In this document: positions 16,931-25,039 of the stretch, piece after piece | How the letters are laid out: every line of letters begins with the position of its first letter | Position numbering within the stretch: position 1 is the stretch's first letter | From: Nocardioides luteus | GTDB taxonomy: Bacteria > Actinomycetota > Actinomycetes > Propionibacteriales > Nocardioidaceae | Assembly: GCF_014648595.1 (NCBI RefSeq) | Contig: NZ_BMRK01000002.1 | Span: forward strand, 124,001 to 188,000 | DNA length: 64,000 nt | Direction: 5' to 3' | Notes under the pieces: generated by a model | What the model saw: only the letters and a program-made list of their open reading frames with translations | What the model was told of the DNA's origin: nothing | Databases searched by the model: none | Made by a program: the position numbers and the translations under genes

Positions 16931-17865
16931 GCCAGCTCCCGCACGAGACTCTCGCTGAGGTCCATCCGGACCGTGTCGTGGGTGCCGCAGGTCAGCGCCG
17001 CCGCGGCGTGACCGAAGCGCGCGGCCTCGACCAGGTCGACACCGCGGAGCGCCTCGTGGGTGAACGCCGCGAGCATCGCGTCGCCCGCACCGGTCACGTC
17101 GAGGACGTCGGTGGGCACGGCCGGCAGCTCCTGGTAGACGTCGTGGTAGCTGATCACCGACCCACGGGCACCGAGGCGCACCCAGACGACCCCGACGCCG
17201 CGGTCGTGGAGCGAGCTGACCGCCTTCTCGATCTCCGCGTCGCTGTCGACGGGGAGATCGGTCAGCGCGGACAGCTCGGCCTGGTTGGGCGTGACCAGGT
17301 AGAGCTCGCGGTCGGCGCGGATCAGGTCGCGCGCCCGCCTCGCCTTCGAGACCGAGACCGGGTCGAAGCCGACGGGTAGGCCGGCGTCGTGGGCGAGCCC
17401 GATCGCCACCTCGGCGGTGCGCACCGGGATGTTGCCCTCGACGAGCACGCCCCGGGCGCTGACGATCAGGTCGCGAGCCGCCTCCACCACCAGCGGCGAG
17501 AACTCGTCGGTCGCCGCCATGTCGGCCACCGCGACCACCAGCTCACCGGAGGAGTCGAGGACGGCGTTGTAGGTGCCGGTGCGTACGTCTCCACGGCGGC
17601 GGACGTGGCTGCAGTCGACGCCGACGTCCTCGGTGTAGCTGATCACCTCTTCGCCGATCGGGTCGTCGCCGACGACCGAGACCAGCGCCACCGCGTCACC
17701 GAGCCGGGCGAGGTTCTCGGCGACGTTGCGACCCACCCCGCCGGGCGAGATCCCGGCCGACCCGGACATGCTCGACCCCATCACCACCTGCTCGTTCGCC
17801 CGAGCGTGGAGATCCATGTTGGAGCCGCCGATCACGACGATGTCTGGCGGTGGGTGCGGGTTCAT
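16927..17865 (-). CDS. psuK: Pseudouridine kinase, PfkB/ribokinase family
   Basis: About 312 residues. PfkB features are an N-terminal IVVIGGSNMDLHARA, GGVGRNVAENLARLG, and the C-terminal DVTGAGDAMLAAF motif with the catalytic Asp. Assignment to pseudouridine rests on coupling with psuG through a GTGA overlap. It phosphorylates pseudouridine to the substrate of PsuG. The start is uncertain: ATG 17865 (MNPHPPP) is used, ATG 17874 and ATG 17907 are in frame upstream, and none has a good ribosome site. Confidence 0.9.
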   Translation of the reverse strand: MNPHPPPDIVVIGGSNMDLHARANEQVVMGSSMSGSAGISPGGVGRNVAENLARLGDAVALVSVVGDDPIGEEVISYTEDVGVDCSHVRRRGDVRTGTYNAVLDSSGELVVAVADMAATDEFSPLVVEAARDLIVSARGVLVEGNIPVRTAEVAIGLAHDAGLPVGFDPVSVSKARRARDLIRADRELYLVTPNQAELSALTDLPVDSDAEIEKAVSSLHDRGVGVVWVRLGARGSVISYHDVYQELPAVPTDVLDVTGAGDAMLAAFTHEALRGVDLVEAARFGHAAAALTCGTHDTVRMDLSESLVRELA

Positions 17866-17941
17866 CTCTTGCATCGTAGGTGTGCCCGCGCGGTCGCGCC
17901 CCCTCATAAAGTATGAACTTGGCCAAGGCGCTCTGGTCCGT

Positions 17942-19210
17942 TCAGCCGAGCAGCTCGCGTCCGGTCTCCCCGACGGAGCGGCAGCCGACCAGGCCGAGGG
18001 ACAGGTCGAGCTCGGCGATCATGTGCTCGATGACCGCCTGCACTCCGGCCGCTCCGGCGAGCGCGAGGCCGTAGACGTACGGGCGCCCGAGGAGCACCGC
18101 GTCGGCGCCCAGGGCGAGCGCCTTGAGGATGTCGGCGCCGGAGCGGATGCCGGAGTCGAAGAGCACCGGGATACGGCCGTCGATCTCGTCGACGATGCTG
18201 GGCAGGGCGTCGATCGAGGCGATCGCGCCGTCGACCTGGCGGCCGCCGTGGTTGGAGACGATGATCCCGTCGACGCCGTGCTCGAGGGCCCGGCGGGCGT
18301 CCTCGGGTGCCTGGAGCCCCTTCAGCACGATCGGCAGGTCGGTCATCTCGCGCAGCCGGTCGAGGTCGTCCCAGATCAGGTCGGAGCGGGAGAAGACGTC
18401 GAGGAAGGTCTCGACCGCGGCCCGCGCGTGGCCCGAGCGGAGGTTGTCGACCGCCTTCCCCGGGTGGTGCCTGGCCATCGAGGCGACCGCGGCGAGGGCC
18501 GACGGGATCTCCCGCAGCCCCGGCCGCACGTCGGTGCCGCTGCCGGCGGTCAGACGCTGCGCGACGAGCTCACGGAAGGCGGGGTCGGAGGTGTACTGCG
18601 CGATCCCCAGCCCGCGCGCGAACGGCAGATAGCCCAGGTCGAGGTCACGCGTACGCCACCCGAGCATGTGCGTGTCGAGCGTGACGACCAGCGCGTCGGA
18701 GCCGATGGCTTCTGCGCGGCGTACGAAGGACTCGACGATCGACTCGTCCCGCGACCAGTAGAGCTGGTAGAGCCGCGGGGTATCGCCGAGGTCGCGGGCG
18801 ACGTCCTCCATCGGGACGGACGCCTGGGTGGAGATCATCATCGGGATGCCGGTCGCCCGCGCCGCCGCGGCGACCTCGTGCTCGGCGCGAGGATGGGCGA
18901 GCTCGAGCACCCCGACCGGCGCGAGCATCAGCGGTGCCGGCATGTCCACCCCGAAGAGCGTCGTACGCAGGTCGCGGCTCTCCACGTTCGCGAGCATCCG
19001 TGGGACGAGCCGGTAGTGGTCGAAGGCCGAGGTGTTGGCCGCGACGGTGCGCTGCTGCCCCGCACCCCCGTCGACGTAGGCCCACGCCTCCTTGCTCATC
19101 GCCCGCTGCGCCGCCGAGGCGAGCTCGGACGGCTCGGTGGGCACCGGAGGCCGGTGCCCGAACAACCCCCGCCGAAAGATGGTCGACTGCAGATCCCTAC
19201 CGATGCTCAC
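17942..19210 (-). CDS. FMN-dependent alpha-hydroxy-acid oxidase (lactate 2-monooxygenase-like)
   Basis: 422 residues of the GOX/LldD superfamily TIM barrel. Key pieces: DGGAGQQRTVAANTSAFDHYRLVPRML, QLYWSRDE, LDTHMLGWRTRDLDLGYLPF, the FMN/base motif SNHGGRQVDGAIASIDALP containing the active-site His, and DSGIRSGADILKALALGADAVLLGRP. The LGWRTRDLDLGYLPFARG segment and length resemble lactate 2-monooxygenases more than membrane LldD. The likely substrate is L-lactate or another 2-hydroxy acid, oxidised with flavin. GTG 19210 sits 7 nt after TAGCCT, supporting a leaderless transcript. It is unrelated to the lar genes elsewhere in the window, which serve a nickel enzyme. Confidence 0.87.
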   Translation of the reverse strand: MSIGRDLQSTIFRRGLFGHRPPVPTEPSELASAAQRAMSKEAWAYVDGGAGQQRTVAANTSAFDHYRLVPRMLANVESRDLRTTLFGVDMPAPLMLAPVGVLELAHPRAEHEVAAAARATGIPMMISTQASVPMEDVARDLGDTPRLYQLYWSRDESIVESFVRRAEAIGSDALVVTLDTHMLGWRTRDLDLGYLPFARGLGIAQYTSDPAFRELVAQRLTAGSGTDVRPGLREIPSALAAVASMARHHPGKAVDNLRSGHARAAVETFLDVFSRSDLIWDDLDRLREMTDLPIVLKGLQAPEDARRALEHGVDGIIVSNHGGRQVDGAIASIDALPSIVDEIDGRIPVLFDSGIRSGADILKALALGADAVLLGRPYVYGLALAGAAGVQAVIEHMIAELDLSLGLVGCRSVGETGRELLG

Positions 19211-19217
19211 GGGCGGC

Positions 19218-19223
19218 AGGCTA
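19218..19223 (-). promoter_or_regulatory. -10 element TAGCCT of a leaderless hydroxy-acid oxidase transcript
   Basis: TAGCCT on the minus strand ends 7 nt before the GTG start at 19210. No ribosome-binding sequence is present in the interval. Confidence 0.5.
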
Positions 19224-19303
19224 CTCGGTCCCGGACGGGTACGACGGGGAGTTCGGCAGGGGTTACCGGGCCGTAGCCCCTGCGGATCTCCCCGTCGTAC
19301 CTC

Positions 19304-19933
19304 TCAGCTCGGGAGGTCGGCGGGGACGGCCGCGCCGGACAGGGCTGTGATCAGGCGGTGGCAGCGGCCTGTCATCTCCGCCGGGGTCACCCCCGGGTGG
19401 TCGAGCCACCAGGCGATCAGGGCGTCCACGGCGCTCATCCAGACCGCGGTCAGGGCGGAGGCGTCGAGCGGGTCGTCGTCGCCCACCAGCTGCATCAGCT
19501 CGCCGACCCCCTCGATGGCGAGGCGGGTGATGCGGTCGGTGTAGACCGTGCGGGCCGTCGCGACCTCACCGTCGTCGGGGGCGGTCGGGTCGAAGAGCAG
19601 CCGCCACAGCCACGGCTGCGGCTCGAGCATCCGGAAGAGTCCGTCGAGGGTGCGCAGGCCGCGCTCGAGGCCGACGGAGTCGTCGGCGGCCACCCGCTCC
19701 ATCTCGGCCGCGAGCGTCTCGGCGCCGTAGTTGAAGCTGGCCAGGAAGAGGCCTTCCTTGGAGCCGAAGTACTGGTAGACGAGCGGCTTGGAGATGCCGG
19801 CATCGGCCGCGATCGCGGCTACGGAGGCCCGGCCGAAACCCACCGTGCCGAAGACCTCGCACGCGGCTCGCACGATCTGCAGCTCCCGATCGGCGCGCGG
19901 TACGCCCTTGGTCCCTGCGTTCGCACGTGTCAT
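19304..19933 (-). CDS. TetR-family repressor of the adjacent fatty acid hydroxylase gene
   Basis: 209 residues. The N-terminal helix-turn-helix (IVRAACEVFGTVGFGRASVAAIAADAGISKPLVYQYFGSKEGLF) is standard TetR; the C-terminal ligand domain is helical with no recognisable ligand signature. It is divergent from the hydroxylase-family gene at 20006, and a 10-bp inverted repeat lies between them, overlapping the likely promoters of both genes. Repression of both genes is therefore the simplest reading. ATG 19933 follows TAGACT (19941-19946) by 7 nt, indicating a leaderless message. Confidence 0.87.
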   Translation of the reverse strand: MTRANAGTKGVPRADRELQIVRAACEVFGTVGFGRASVAAIAADAGISKPLVYQYFGSKEGLFLASFNYGAETLAAEMERVAADDSVGLERGLRTLDGLFRMLEPQPWLWRLLFDPTAPDDGEVATARTVYTDRITRLAIEGVGELMQLVGDDDPLDASALTAVWMSAVDALIAWWLDHPGVTPAEMTGRCHRLITALSGAAVPADLPS

Positions 19934-19940
19934 GCACGAG

Positions 19941-19946
19941 AGTCTA
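19941..19946 (-). promoter_or_regulatory. -10 element TAGACT of the tetR gene
   Basis: TAGACT on the minus strand ends 7 nt before ATG 19933. The operator arm at 19955-19964 covers the region just upstream, compatible with autorepression. Confidence 0.5.
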
Positions 19947-19954
19947 GCGAGGGC

Positions 19955-19989
19955 ATATGACCTTGCGGTAACTTACTCGAAGGTCATAT
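19955..19989. promoter_or_regulatory. TetR operator: 10-bp inverted repeat
   Basis: ATATGACCTT (19955-19964) and AAGGTCATAT (19980-19989) are perfect complements separated by 15 bp. The arms are AT-rich for this genome. The site lies 16 bp before the GTG of the hydroxylase gene and 21 bp before the tetR start, where binding would block both. Confidence 0.75.
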
Positions 19990-20005
19990 CCCCCTGGAGG
20001 TCACC

Positions 20006-20893
20006 GTGCACGACATGCTCGACCCGATGAAGAACCCGCTGACGTATGCGATCCCGTTCTTCCTGATCTCGATCGCCGTCGAGCTGGCGGCGCTGAAGTG
20101 GCTCGACCACGACGACAACCTGACCGGCTATGTCTTCAAGGACGCGCGCACCTCGATCCTGATGGGCCTCGGCTCGATCGTGTCGATGACGGTCTTCAAG
20201 ATCGTGACCTTCGCGGTCTACGCGGCGATCTTCGCCTACGTCTCGCTGTGGCAGATCCCGACGACCTGGTGGGGCCTGACCCTCTCGGTCGTCCTGGTCG
20301 ACCTCGCCTACTACTGGAACCATCGCTTCGTGCACCGCACGCGGGTCGGCTGGGCCGCCCACCAGGCCCACCACTCGAGCGAGTACATGAACCTGGCGAC
20401 CGCGCTGCGGCAGAAGTGGAACCCGTGGTTCGAGTTCTTCTTCTTCCTGCCGCTGCCGTTCCTCGGGATCTCCCCCGCGGCGATCTACCTGGCCTTCTCG
20501 ATCAACCTGATCTACCAGTTCTTCGTGCACACCGAGACGATCGGCCGGCTGTGGGCGCCGATCGAGGCCGTCTTCAACACCCCGTCCCACCACCGGGTCC
20601 ACCACGGCTCCGACCCGGAATACCTGGACAAGAACTACGCCGGCATCCTGATCGTCTGGGACCGCCTCTTCGGCACGTTCCAGCAGGAGCGCCAGCGCCC
20701 GACGTACGGCCTGACCTACAAGGTCGACACCTACAACCTGCTGCGGCTGGAGTACGGCGCGTTCCGCGAGCTCTGGAACGACGTACGCAGCGCCGACGGC
20801 TGGCGCCTCAAGCTGAGCTACGTCTTCCGTCCGCCGGGGTGGGCCCCGGAGGAGCCTACGCAGGCCTCCGTCGTCCGAGAATCATCACGATGA
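20006..20893 (+). CDS. Sterol desaturase/fatty acid hydroxylase superfamily membrane protein
   Basis: 295 residues with about four or five membrane helices and the di-iron histidine boxes of the superfamily: HRFVH, HQAHHSS, a histidine in FFVHTETIG, and HHRVHHG. Members hydroxylate or desaturate lipid chains or cleave alkylglycerols using O2. The GTG start has GGAGG five bases upstream. It is controlled by the divergent TetR protein through the inverted repeat at 19955-19989. The lipid substrate is unknown. The last 38 bp overlap the convergent secreted-protein gene. Confidence 0.9.
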   Translation: MHDMLDPMKNPLTYAIPFFLISIAVELAALKWLDHDDNLTGYVFKDARTSILMGLGSIVSMTVFKIVTFAVYAAIFAYVSLWQIPTTWWGLTLSVVLVDLAYYWNHRFVHRTRVGWAAHQAHHSSEYMNLATALRQKWNPWFEFFFFLPLPFLGISPAAIYLAFSINLIYQFFVHTETIGRLWAPIEAVFNTPSHHRVHHGSDPEYLDKNYAGILIVWDRLFGTFQQERQRPTYGLTYKVDTYNLLRLEYGAFRELWNDVRSADGWRLKLSYVFRPPGWAPEEPTQASVVRESSR

Positions 20894-21482
20894 CCAGGCC
20901 GAGCAGGCCGACGACCACCAGCACGACGCCGGGGGCGGCGATCTTGGCGAGCTTCTGACCCTCGGGGGACTGCGGCTCGCTGAAGCTGACCTGCTGAGGC
21001 TCCGGCGCGATCACCTCCGGGAACTCCTTGGCGATCTGCGCCTGGAGCTTGTCGGTGTATTCCGCCACGCGCGGCGCGCTGCCGGCGGCGAGGATGGTGG
21101 AGCCCTTCTTCTGCGCGAAGAAGTAGTAGTCCTCGTCCTCGGTCAGCGACTTCTTCTGGCAGGGCCCGGGGTTGAGCGTGACCCGGAGGCTGCTGCCGCC
21201 GGTGACTCCCCGGAGCGCCTTGACCACGGTCACCGGGTAGACCACCTGGCCACCCTTCTTGGCGGCCTTGCCGGGGCCCGCCACCCGCGCGTGGAAGACC
21301 AGGGGCTCCTTGACGGCATCGCCGAGCTTGAACGCAGGGCACTTCTCGGGAGCCGTGACCGGCGACGCGGCGGGGCTCGCCGAGACGGGTGCGGGGCTCG
21401 TCGTGACCAACGCCGTCGCGGCCAGGGCGACAACGGCGAGAAGCTGGGGGACGCGGCGCATGGCGAAGATCAAACCAGTCAC
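20856..21482 (-). CDS. Secreted, C-terminally membrane-anchored protein of unknown function
   Basis: 208 residues. An N-terminal signal peptide (RRVPQLLAVVALAATALV, then an Ala/Ser/Pro stretch) leads to a small extracellular domain with two cysteines (EKCPAF and NPGPCQKK), and a single C-terminal membrane helix ends in RRRPA. This is the topology of an anchored surface protein without an LPXTG motif. No family was recognised. GTG 21482 overlaps the stop of the upstream HAD gene as GTGA, which supports that start and places it last in the serS operon. Confidence 0.75.
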   Translation of the reverse strand: MTGLIFAMRRVPQLLAVVALAATALVTTSPAPVSASPAASPVTAPEKCPAFKLGDAVKEPLVFHARVAGPGKAAKKGGQVVYPVTVVKALRGVTGGSSLRVTLNPGPCQKKSLTEDEDYYFFAQKKGSTILAAGSAPRVAEYTDKLQAQIAKEFPEVIAPEPQQVSFSEPQSPEGQKLAKIAAPGVVLVVVGLLGLVIVMILGRRRPA

Positions 21483-22279
21483 AGGCCGAAGACTCCAGCC
21501 AAGACCCGCGCGACACCGTCATCGTCATGGCCCGGAGCGAGGTCGGAGGCGCATGCGACGACGCTCGGGTGGGCGTCGGCCATCGCGTAGGACGTGCCGG
21601 CCCAGGTGAGCATCGGCAGGTCGTTGGGCATGTCTCCGAAGGCGATCACATCGGTCGCGGAGATGCCGAGCTCGGTGCAGACCAGCTCCAGCGTGGAGGC
21701 CTTGGTGACGCCGGGCGCGCTGATCTCGAGCAGCGGGAAGGAGGAGTGGGTGACGTTGACCCGGTCACCGACGGCCTCCACCGCGGCGGCGAGCAGCTCG
21801 TCGGCGTCGTCGGTCGCGTGACGGCGGGCGAGCAGCTTGATCAGCGGCTCGTCGGAGAGCTCCTCGATCGGCGCGATGCGCCGGGCGGGACGCAGGGCGT
21901 CGGAGACGTGGGAGGCGAACTCCGGCTCGCAGGACCAGCCCTCCAGCGACTCCGTCGCGAAGACCAGACCGGGCACGTGAGCCTTCAGCGCGGCCGCCAC
22001 CTCGGCGGTCAGCGACGGCTCGATCAGCCGGGTGAGCCGCGGCTTGTCGGCGGCGACGTCCCAGACGAGGGCACCGTTGGAGACGATCGCCAGCCCGACG
22101 CTGCCGATGTGCTCGAAGAGCTCCCGGGTCCAGCGCAGCGGACGTCCGGTCACGAAGATGACCGGCACCCCGATCTCCTCGAGCTGCACCAGCACCCGGC
22201 GGGTGAAGTCCGAGACCGAGCCGTCGAGGCCGACCAGAGTGCCGTCGAGGTCGGTGGCGACGAGCTTCGGCGTACTCAT
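21479..22279 (-). CDS. Cof-type HAD hydrolase (IIB cap)
   Basis: 266 residues. Motif I is ATDLDGTLVG, motif II FVTGR, motif III lysine near TKASTLELV, and motif IV IAFGDMPNDLPML. This is the Cof/YbiV subclass acting on phosphorylated sugars or nucleotides such as FMN or PLP. ATG 22279 overlaps the stop of the GNAT gene as ATGA. It is one of two Cof-like paralogues in this operon; the specific phosphate ester is not predictable. Confidence 0.85.
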   Translation of the reverse strand: MSTPKLVATDLDGTLVGLDGSVSDFTRRVLVQLEEIGVPVIFVTGRPLRWTRELFEHIGSVGLAIVSNGALVWDVAADKPRLTRLIEPSLTAEVAAALKAHVPGLVFATESLEGWSCEPEFASHVSDALRPARRIAPIEELSDEPLIKLLARRHATDDADELLAAAVEAVGDRVNVTHSSFPLLEISAPGVTKASTLELVCTELGISATDVIAFGDMPNDLPMLTWAGTSYAMADAHPSVVACASDLAPGHDDDGVARVLAGVFGL

Positions 22280-22782
22280 TCTTCCATTCTGCCACCGGGG
22301 ACCGGCCTGGCCATCACCAGATGCCCGTCCTCGTCGGCGCCCCGCAGGTCGGTGAACCCGCACTTGGCGAGGACCCGGAGGCTGGCTGCGTTGGTGGGCT
22401 CGACGGAGGCCCGGATGCGTACGCCCTCCTGGTCCGTGCACGCCAGCACACCCTTGAGCGCCTCGGTCGCGAAGCCCCAGCCGCGGGCCTCCTCGACCAG
22501 GCCGTAGCCGACCTCGGCCTCGGGGGTGCCGTCAGGAGCGGCCTCGGGCGGCCCGAAGAAGCCGATCGAGCCGAGGACGGTGCCGTTGCGCATGATGTAG
22601 CGCGAGCTCCACGGGTCGCCCTCAACCCACATGGTCGCAGCGTCGCGGTCGTCCTCACGCGGGAACTGCGGGTGCCAGCCCTGCGGCCGTGGACCGCGCG
22701 GATCGCGGATCGCGTCGGCGTCGGCGAGGGTCCACAACGGCAGCGTCAGCCGCTCGGTGGTGACGGTGGTGGGAAGAGTCAC
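22276..22782 (-). CDS. GNAT acetyltransferase, RimJ/RimL-like
   Basis: 168 residues. LPTTVTTERLTLPLWTLADADAI is the usual N-terminus of RimJ/RimL-type GNATs; the acetyl-CoA site is in VGYGLVEEARGWGFATEALKGVL, and PTNAASLRVLAKCGF is the C-terminal signature. It may acetylate a ribosomal protein N-terminus or a small amine. The GTG start at 22782 lies 14 bp after the preceding HAD gene, and the end overlaps the next HAD gene by four bases, so it is a central member of the operon. Confidence 0.85.
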   Translation of the reverse strand: MTLPTTVTTERLTLPLWTLADADAIRDPRGPRPQGWHPQFPREDDRDAATMWVEGDPWSSRYIMRNGTVLGSIGFFGPPEAAPDGTPEAEVGYGLVEEARGWGFATEALKGVLACTDQEGVRIRASVEPTNAASLRVLAKCGFTDLRGADEDGHLVMARPVPGGRMEE

Positions 22783-22796
22783 GAGCGCAGAGAATC

Positions 22797-23654
22797 TCAG
22801 AACCAGCGGGAGAGTTCCAGCGCCGCGCCGTCGTCGGCGACATCGGCCGTGACCGCGTCGGCGATCTCCTGGACGACGTCGGGCGCGTTGCCCATGGCGA
22901 CCCCACGGCCGGCCCACTCGAGCATCTCCACGTCGTTGCGGCCGTCACCGATCGCCAGCACGTCGGCGGGCTCGAGACCGAGCTGGTCACAGACGTAGGA
23001 GAGCCCGGACGCCTTGGAGACACCGACCGGGGTGAGGTCGAGCCAGGCGGTGTAGCCGACCACGTAGTCGATGCCGTGCAGGCCGAGCTCACGACCCAGC
23101 TCGAGGAAGTCCTCGGGGGTCGCGTCGGGGTCGCGGATGATCACTCGGGAGACCGGCTCGGCGACCATCTCCTCGATCGGCGCGATCAGGTGGTCACCGT
23201 CGAGCTCGCCCTCGGGGAAGGGCCGGTTGAAGCGGTAGCCCAGGCCGCGGTTCTCGACCGCGACCAGCACGTTCGGACGCCGCTCCAGGATCTTCTCGAC
23301 CGCCTCACGGGCGTCGAAGGTCTCCTCGTGGACCACGTCCACCGGCGGGTAGCGCAGCACCACCGCGCCGTTCGAGGCGACGATCCACAGCCGGTCCGCA
23401 CCCTCGGCCGGGAGGCCGAGCAGCTCGGCGATCCCGGTCATCGAGTGGGGCGAGCGACCGGAGGAGAGCACGACGTGCGCCCCGGCGTCGTACGCCCGGC
23501 GTACCGCCTCCCGGACCTTGTCCGAGAGCGCCTCGGAGGTGGTGCCCGTGCCGTCGATCCAGCGCAGCAGGGTGCCGTCGATGTCCAGGGCTACGAGCTT
23601 GGGCTGCCAGGCGGCCTCGCCGGGGCGCGCGGTCGTGCTCTCGGTGGTGCTCAC
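22797..23654 (-). CDS. Cof-type HAD hydrolase downstream of serS
   Basis: 285 residues. [11 protein letters not shown] (motif I), [11 protein letters not shown] (motif II), a lysine in [15 protein letters not shown] and [23 protein letters not shown] (motif IV) place it in the Cof/IIB group. The GTG start overlaps the serS stop as GTGA, so it is translated together with serS. A HAD phosphatase gene directly after serS is a familiar arrangement in actinobacteria; the physiological link is not established. Confidence 0.87.
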   Translation of the reverse strand: MSTTESTTARPGEAAWQPKLVALDIDGTLLRWIDGTGTTSEALSDKVREAVRRAYDAGAHVVLSSGRSPHSMTGIAELLGLPAEGADRLWIVASNGAVVLRYPPVDVVHEETFDAREAVEKILERRPNVLVAVENRGLGYRFNRPFPEGELDGDHLIAPIEEMVAEPVSRVIIRDPDATPEDFLELGRELGLHGIDYVVGYTAWLDLTPVGVSKASGLSYVCDQLGLEPADVLAIGDGRNDVEMLEWAGRGVAMGNAPDVVQEIADAVTADVADDGAALELSRWF

Positions 23655-24922
23655 TTCTGGACCGGCTCCAGGACCTCACGCCCGAGCCACTTCTGCAGCG
23701 CCTTCGGCACCCGCACCGACCCGTCGGCCTGCTGGTGGGTCTCCAGCACGGCGACGATGGCGCGGGTGATCGCGGTCAGGGTGCCGTTGAGGGTGGCGAC
23801 CGGGGTGGTGCCGTTCTCCGTCCGAGCGCGGATGTCGAGACGGCGCGCCTGGAAGGTGGTGCAGTTGGAGGCCGAAGTGAGCTCGCGGTACTTCCCCTGG
23901 GTCGGGATCCACGCCTCGCAGTCGAACTTCCGCAGCGCGCTCGGGCCGAGGTCGCCGGCGGCGACGTCGATGACCTGGTAGGCCAGCTCGAGCTTGTCGA
24001 GGAACGACTTCTCCCACTCGAGGAGACGCTGGTGCTCGGCGTAGGACTCCTCGACGGTGGTGTAGACGAACATCTCCACCTTCTCGAACTGGTGGACCCG
24101 GATGATGCCCTTGGTGTCCTTGCCCGCCGAGCCGGCCTCCTTGCGGAAGCACGAGGAGTAGGCCGCGTAGCGCCGCGGCAGCGTCTCCGGGTCGAGGATC
24201 TCGTCGGAGTGGTAGGCCGCCATCGGCACCTCCGAGGTGCCGACGAGATAGAGGTCGTCGTCCTCGATCTTGTAGACGCCGTCGTCGACCTGGTCGAGGA
24301 AGCCGGTGCCGGCCATCGCCTCGGGACGCACCAGCGCGGGCGCGATGACCTGGGTGAACCCGGCCTCACGGGCCTGGTCCATCGCCAGGTTGATCAGCGC
24401 GAACTCCAGCTCCGCGCCGACACCGGTGAGGAAGTAGAAGCGGCTGCCCGAGACCTTGGCGCCACGCTCGAGGTCGATCGCGCCGAGCATCCGGCCGAGC
24501 TCGACGTGGTCACGCGGCTCGAATCCTTCGGCCGCGAAGTCGCGCGGCTCGCCGACCTTCTCGATCAGGACGAAGTCGTCCTCACCGCCGGCCGGGGCGT
24601 CGTCGGCGAGGTTGGGGATGGCCTTGAGGGCCTTCTTCCACTCGTCCTCTGCGGCGACCTGCGCGGCCTCGGCCTCCTTGACGGCCTTCGCGAGATCCTT
24701 GACCTCGGCGAGGAGCTGCTGTTTCTCCTCGCCCTTGGCCTGGGCGACCTTCTTGCCCATCTGCTTCTGCTCGGCCCGCTTGGCCTCGAAGTCGGCGATC
24801 GCCGCGCGGCGCGTGCTGTCCGCGGACAACGCCCGGTCCACCACGTCGGAGGACGCGCCACGGCGCTCCTGCGAGGCACGTACGCGGTCGGGGTCTTCGC
24901 GGAGGATGCGCGGGTCGATCAT
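23651..24922 (-). CDS. serS: Seryl-tRNA synthetase
   Basis: 423 residues. The N-terminal coiled-coil arm runs through about residues 25-105 ([26 protein letters not shown]). The class II core carries motif 2 ([27 protein letters not shown] region) and motif 3 ([22 protein letters not shown]), plus the serine-site TSEVPM. It charges tRNA-Ser in the cytosol. Start ATG 24922 follows TAGCCT by 6 nt, a leaderless configuration. First gene of a five-gene chain with HAD, GNAT, HAD and an anchored secreted protein, joined mostly by 4-bp overlaps. Confidence 0.97.
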   Translation of the reverse strand: MIDPRILREDPDRVRASQERRGASSDVVDRALSADSTRRAAIADFEAKRAEQKQMGKKVAQAKGEEKQQLLAEVKDLAKAVKEAEAAQVAAEDEWKKALKAIPNLADDAPAGGEDDFVLIEKVGEPRDFAAEGFEPRDHVELGRMLGAIDLERGAKVSGSRFYFLTGVGAELEFALINLAMDQAREAGFTQVIAPALVRPEAMAGTGFLDQVDDGVYKIEDDDLYLVGTSEVPMAAYHSDEILDPETLPRRYAAYSSCFRKEAGSAGKDTKGIIRVHQFEKVEMFVYTTVEESYAEHQRLLEWEKSFLDKLELAYQVIDVAAGDLGPSALRKFDCEAWIPTQGKYRELTSASNCTTFQARRLDIRARTENGTTPVATLNGTLTAITRAIVAVLETHQQADGSVRVPKALQKWLGREVLEPVQK

Positions 24923-24928
24923 GCGGCA

Positions 24929-24934
24929 AGGCTA
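24929..24934 (-). promoter_or_regulatory. -10 element TAGCCT of the serS operon
   Basis: TAGCCT on the minus strand, 6 nt before ATG 24922, with no ribosome site between. The 117-bp gap to the divergent lipid-kinase gene holds the promoters of both. Confidence 0.5.
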
Positions 24935-25039
24935 GTCGACCCAGGCACGAGAACTCACTTCAGTAAAGGTCCGCATCACCATGGTCGGGTGACTACGGGA
25001 TGCACTGAGACGAGGACACATCACGCATACTGACTGATC

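Noticed and set aside
17942-19210. A functional link between the FMN hydroxy-acid oxidase and larB/larC
   Set aside because: Lar proteins build a nickel cofactor for lactate racemase-type enzymes; this oxidase uses FMN and lies 9 kb away, so lactate is only a shared word.
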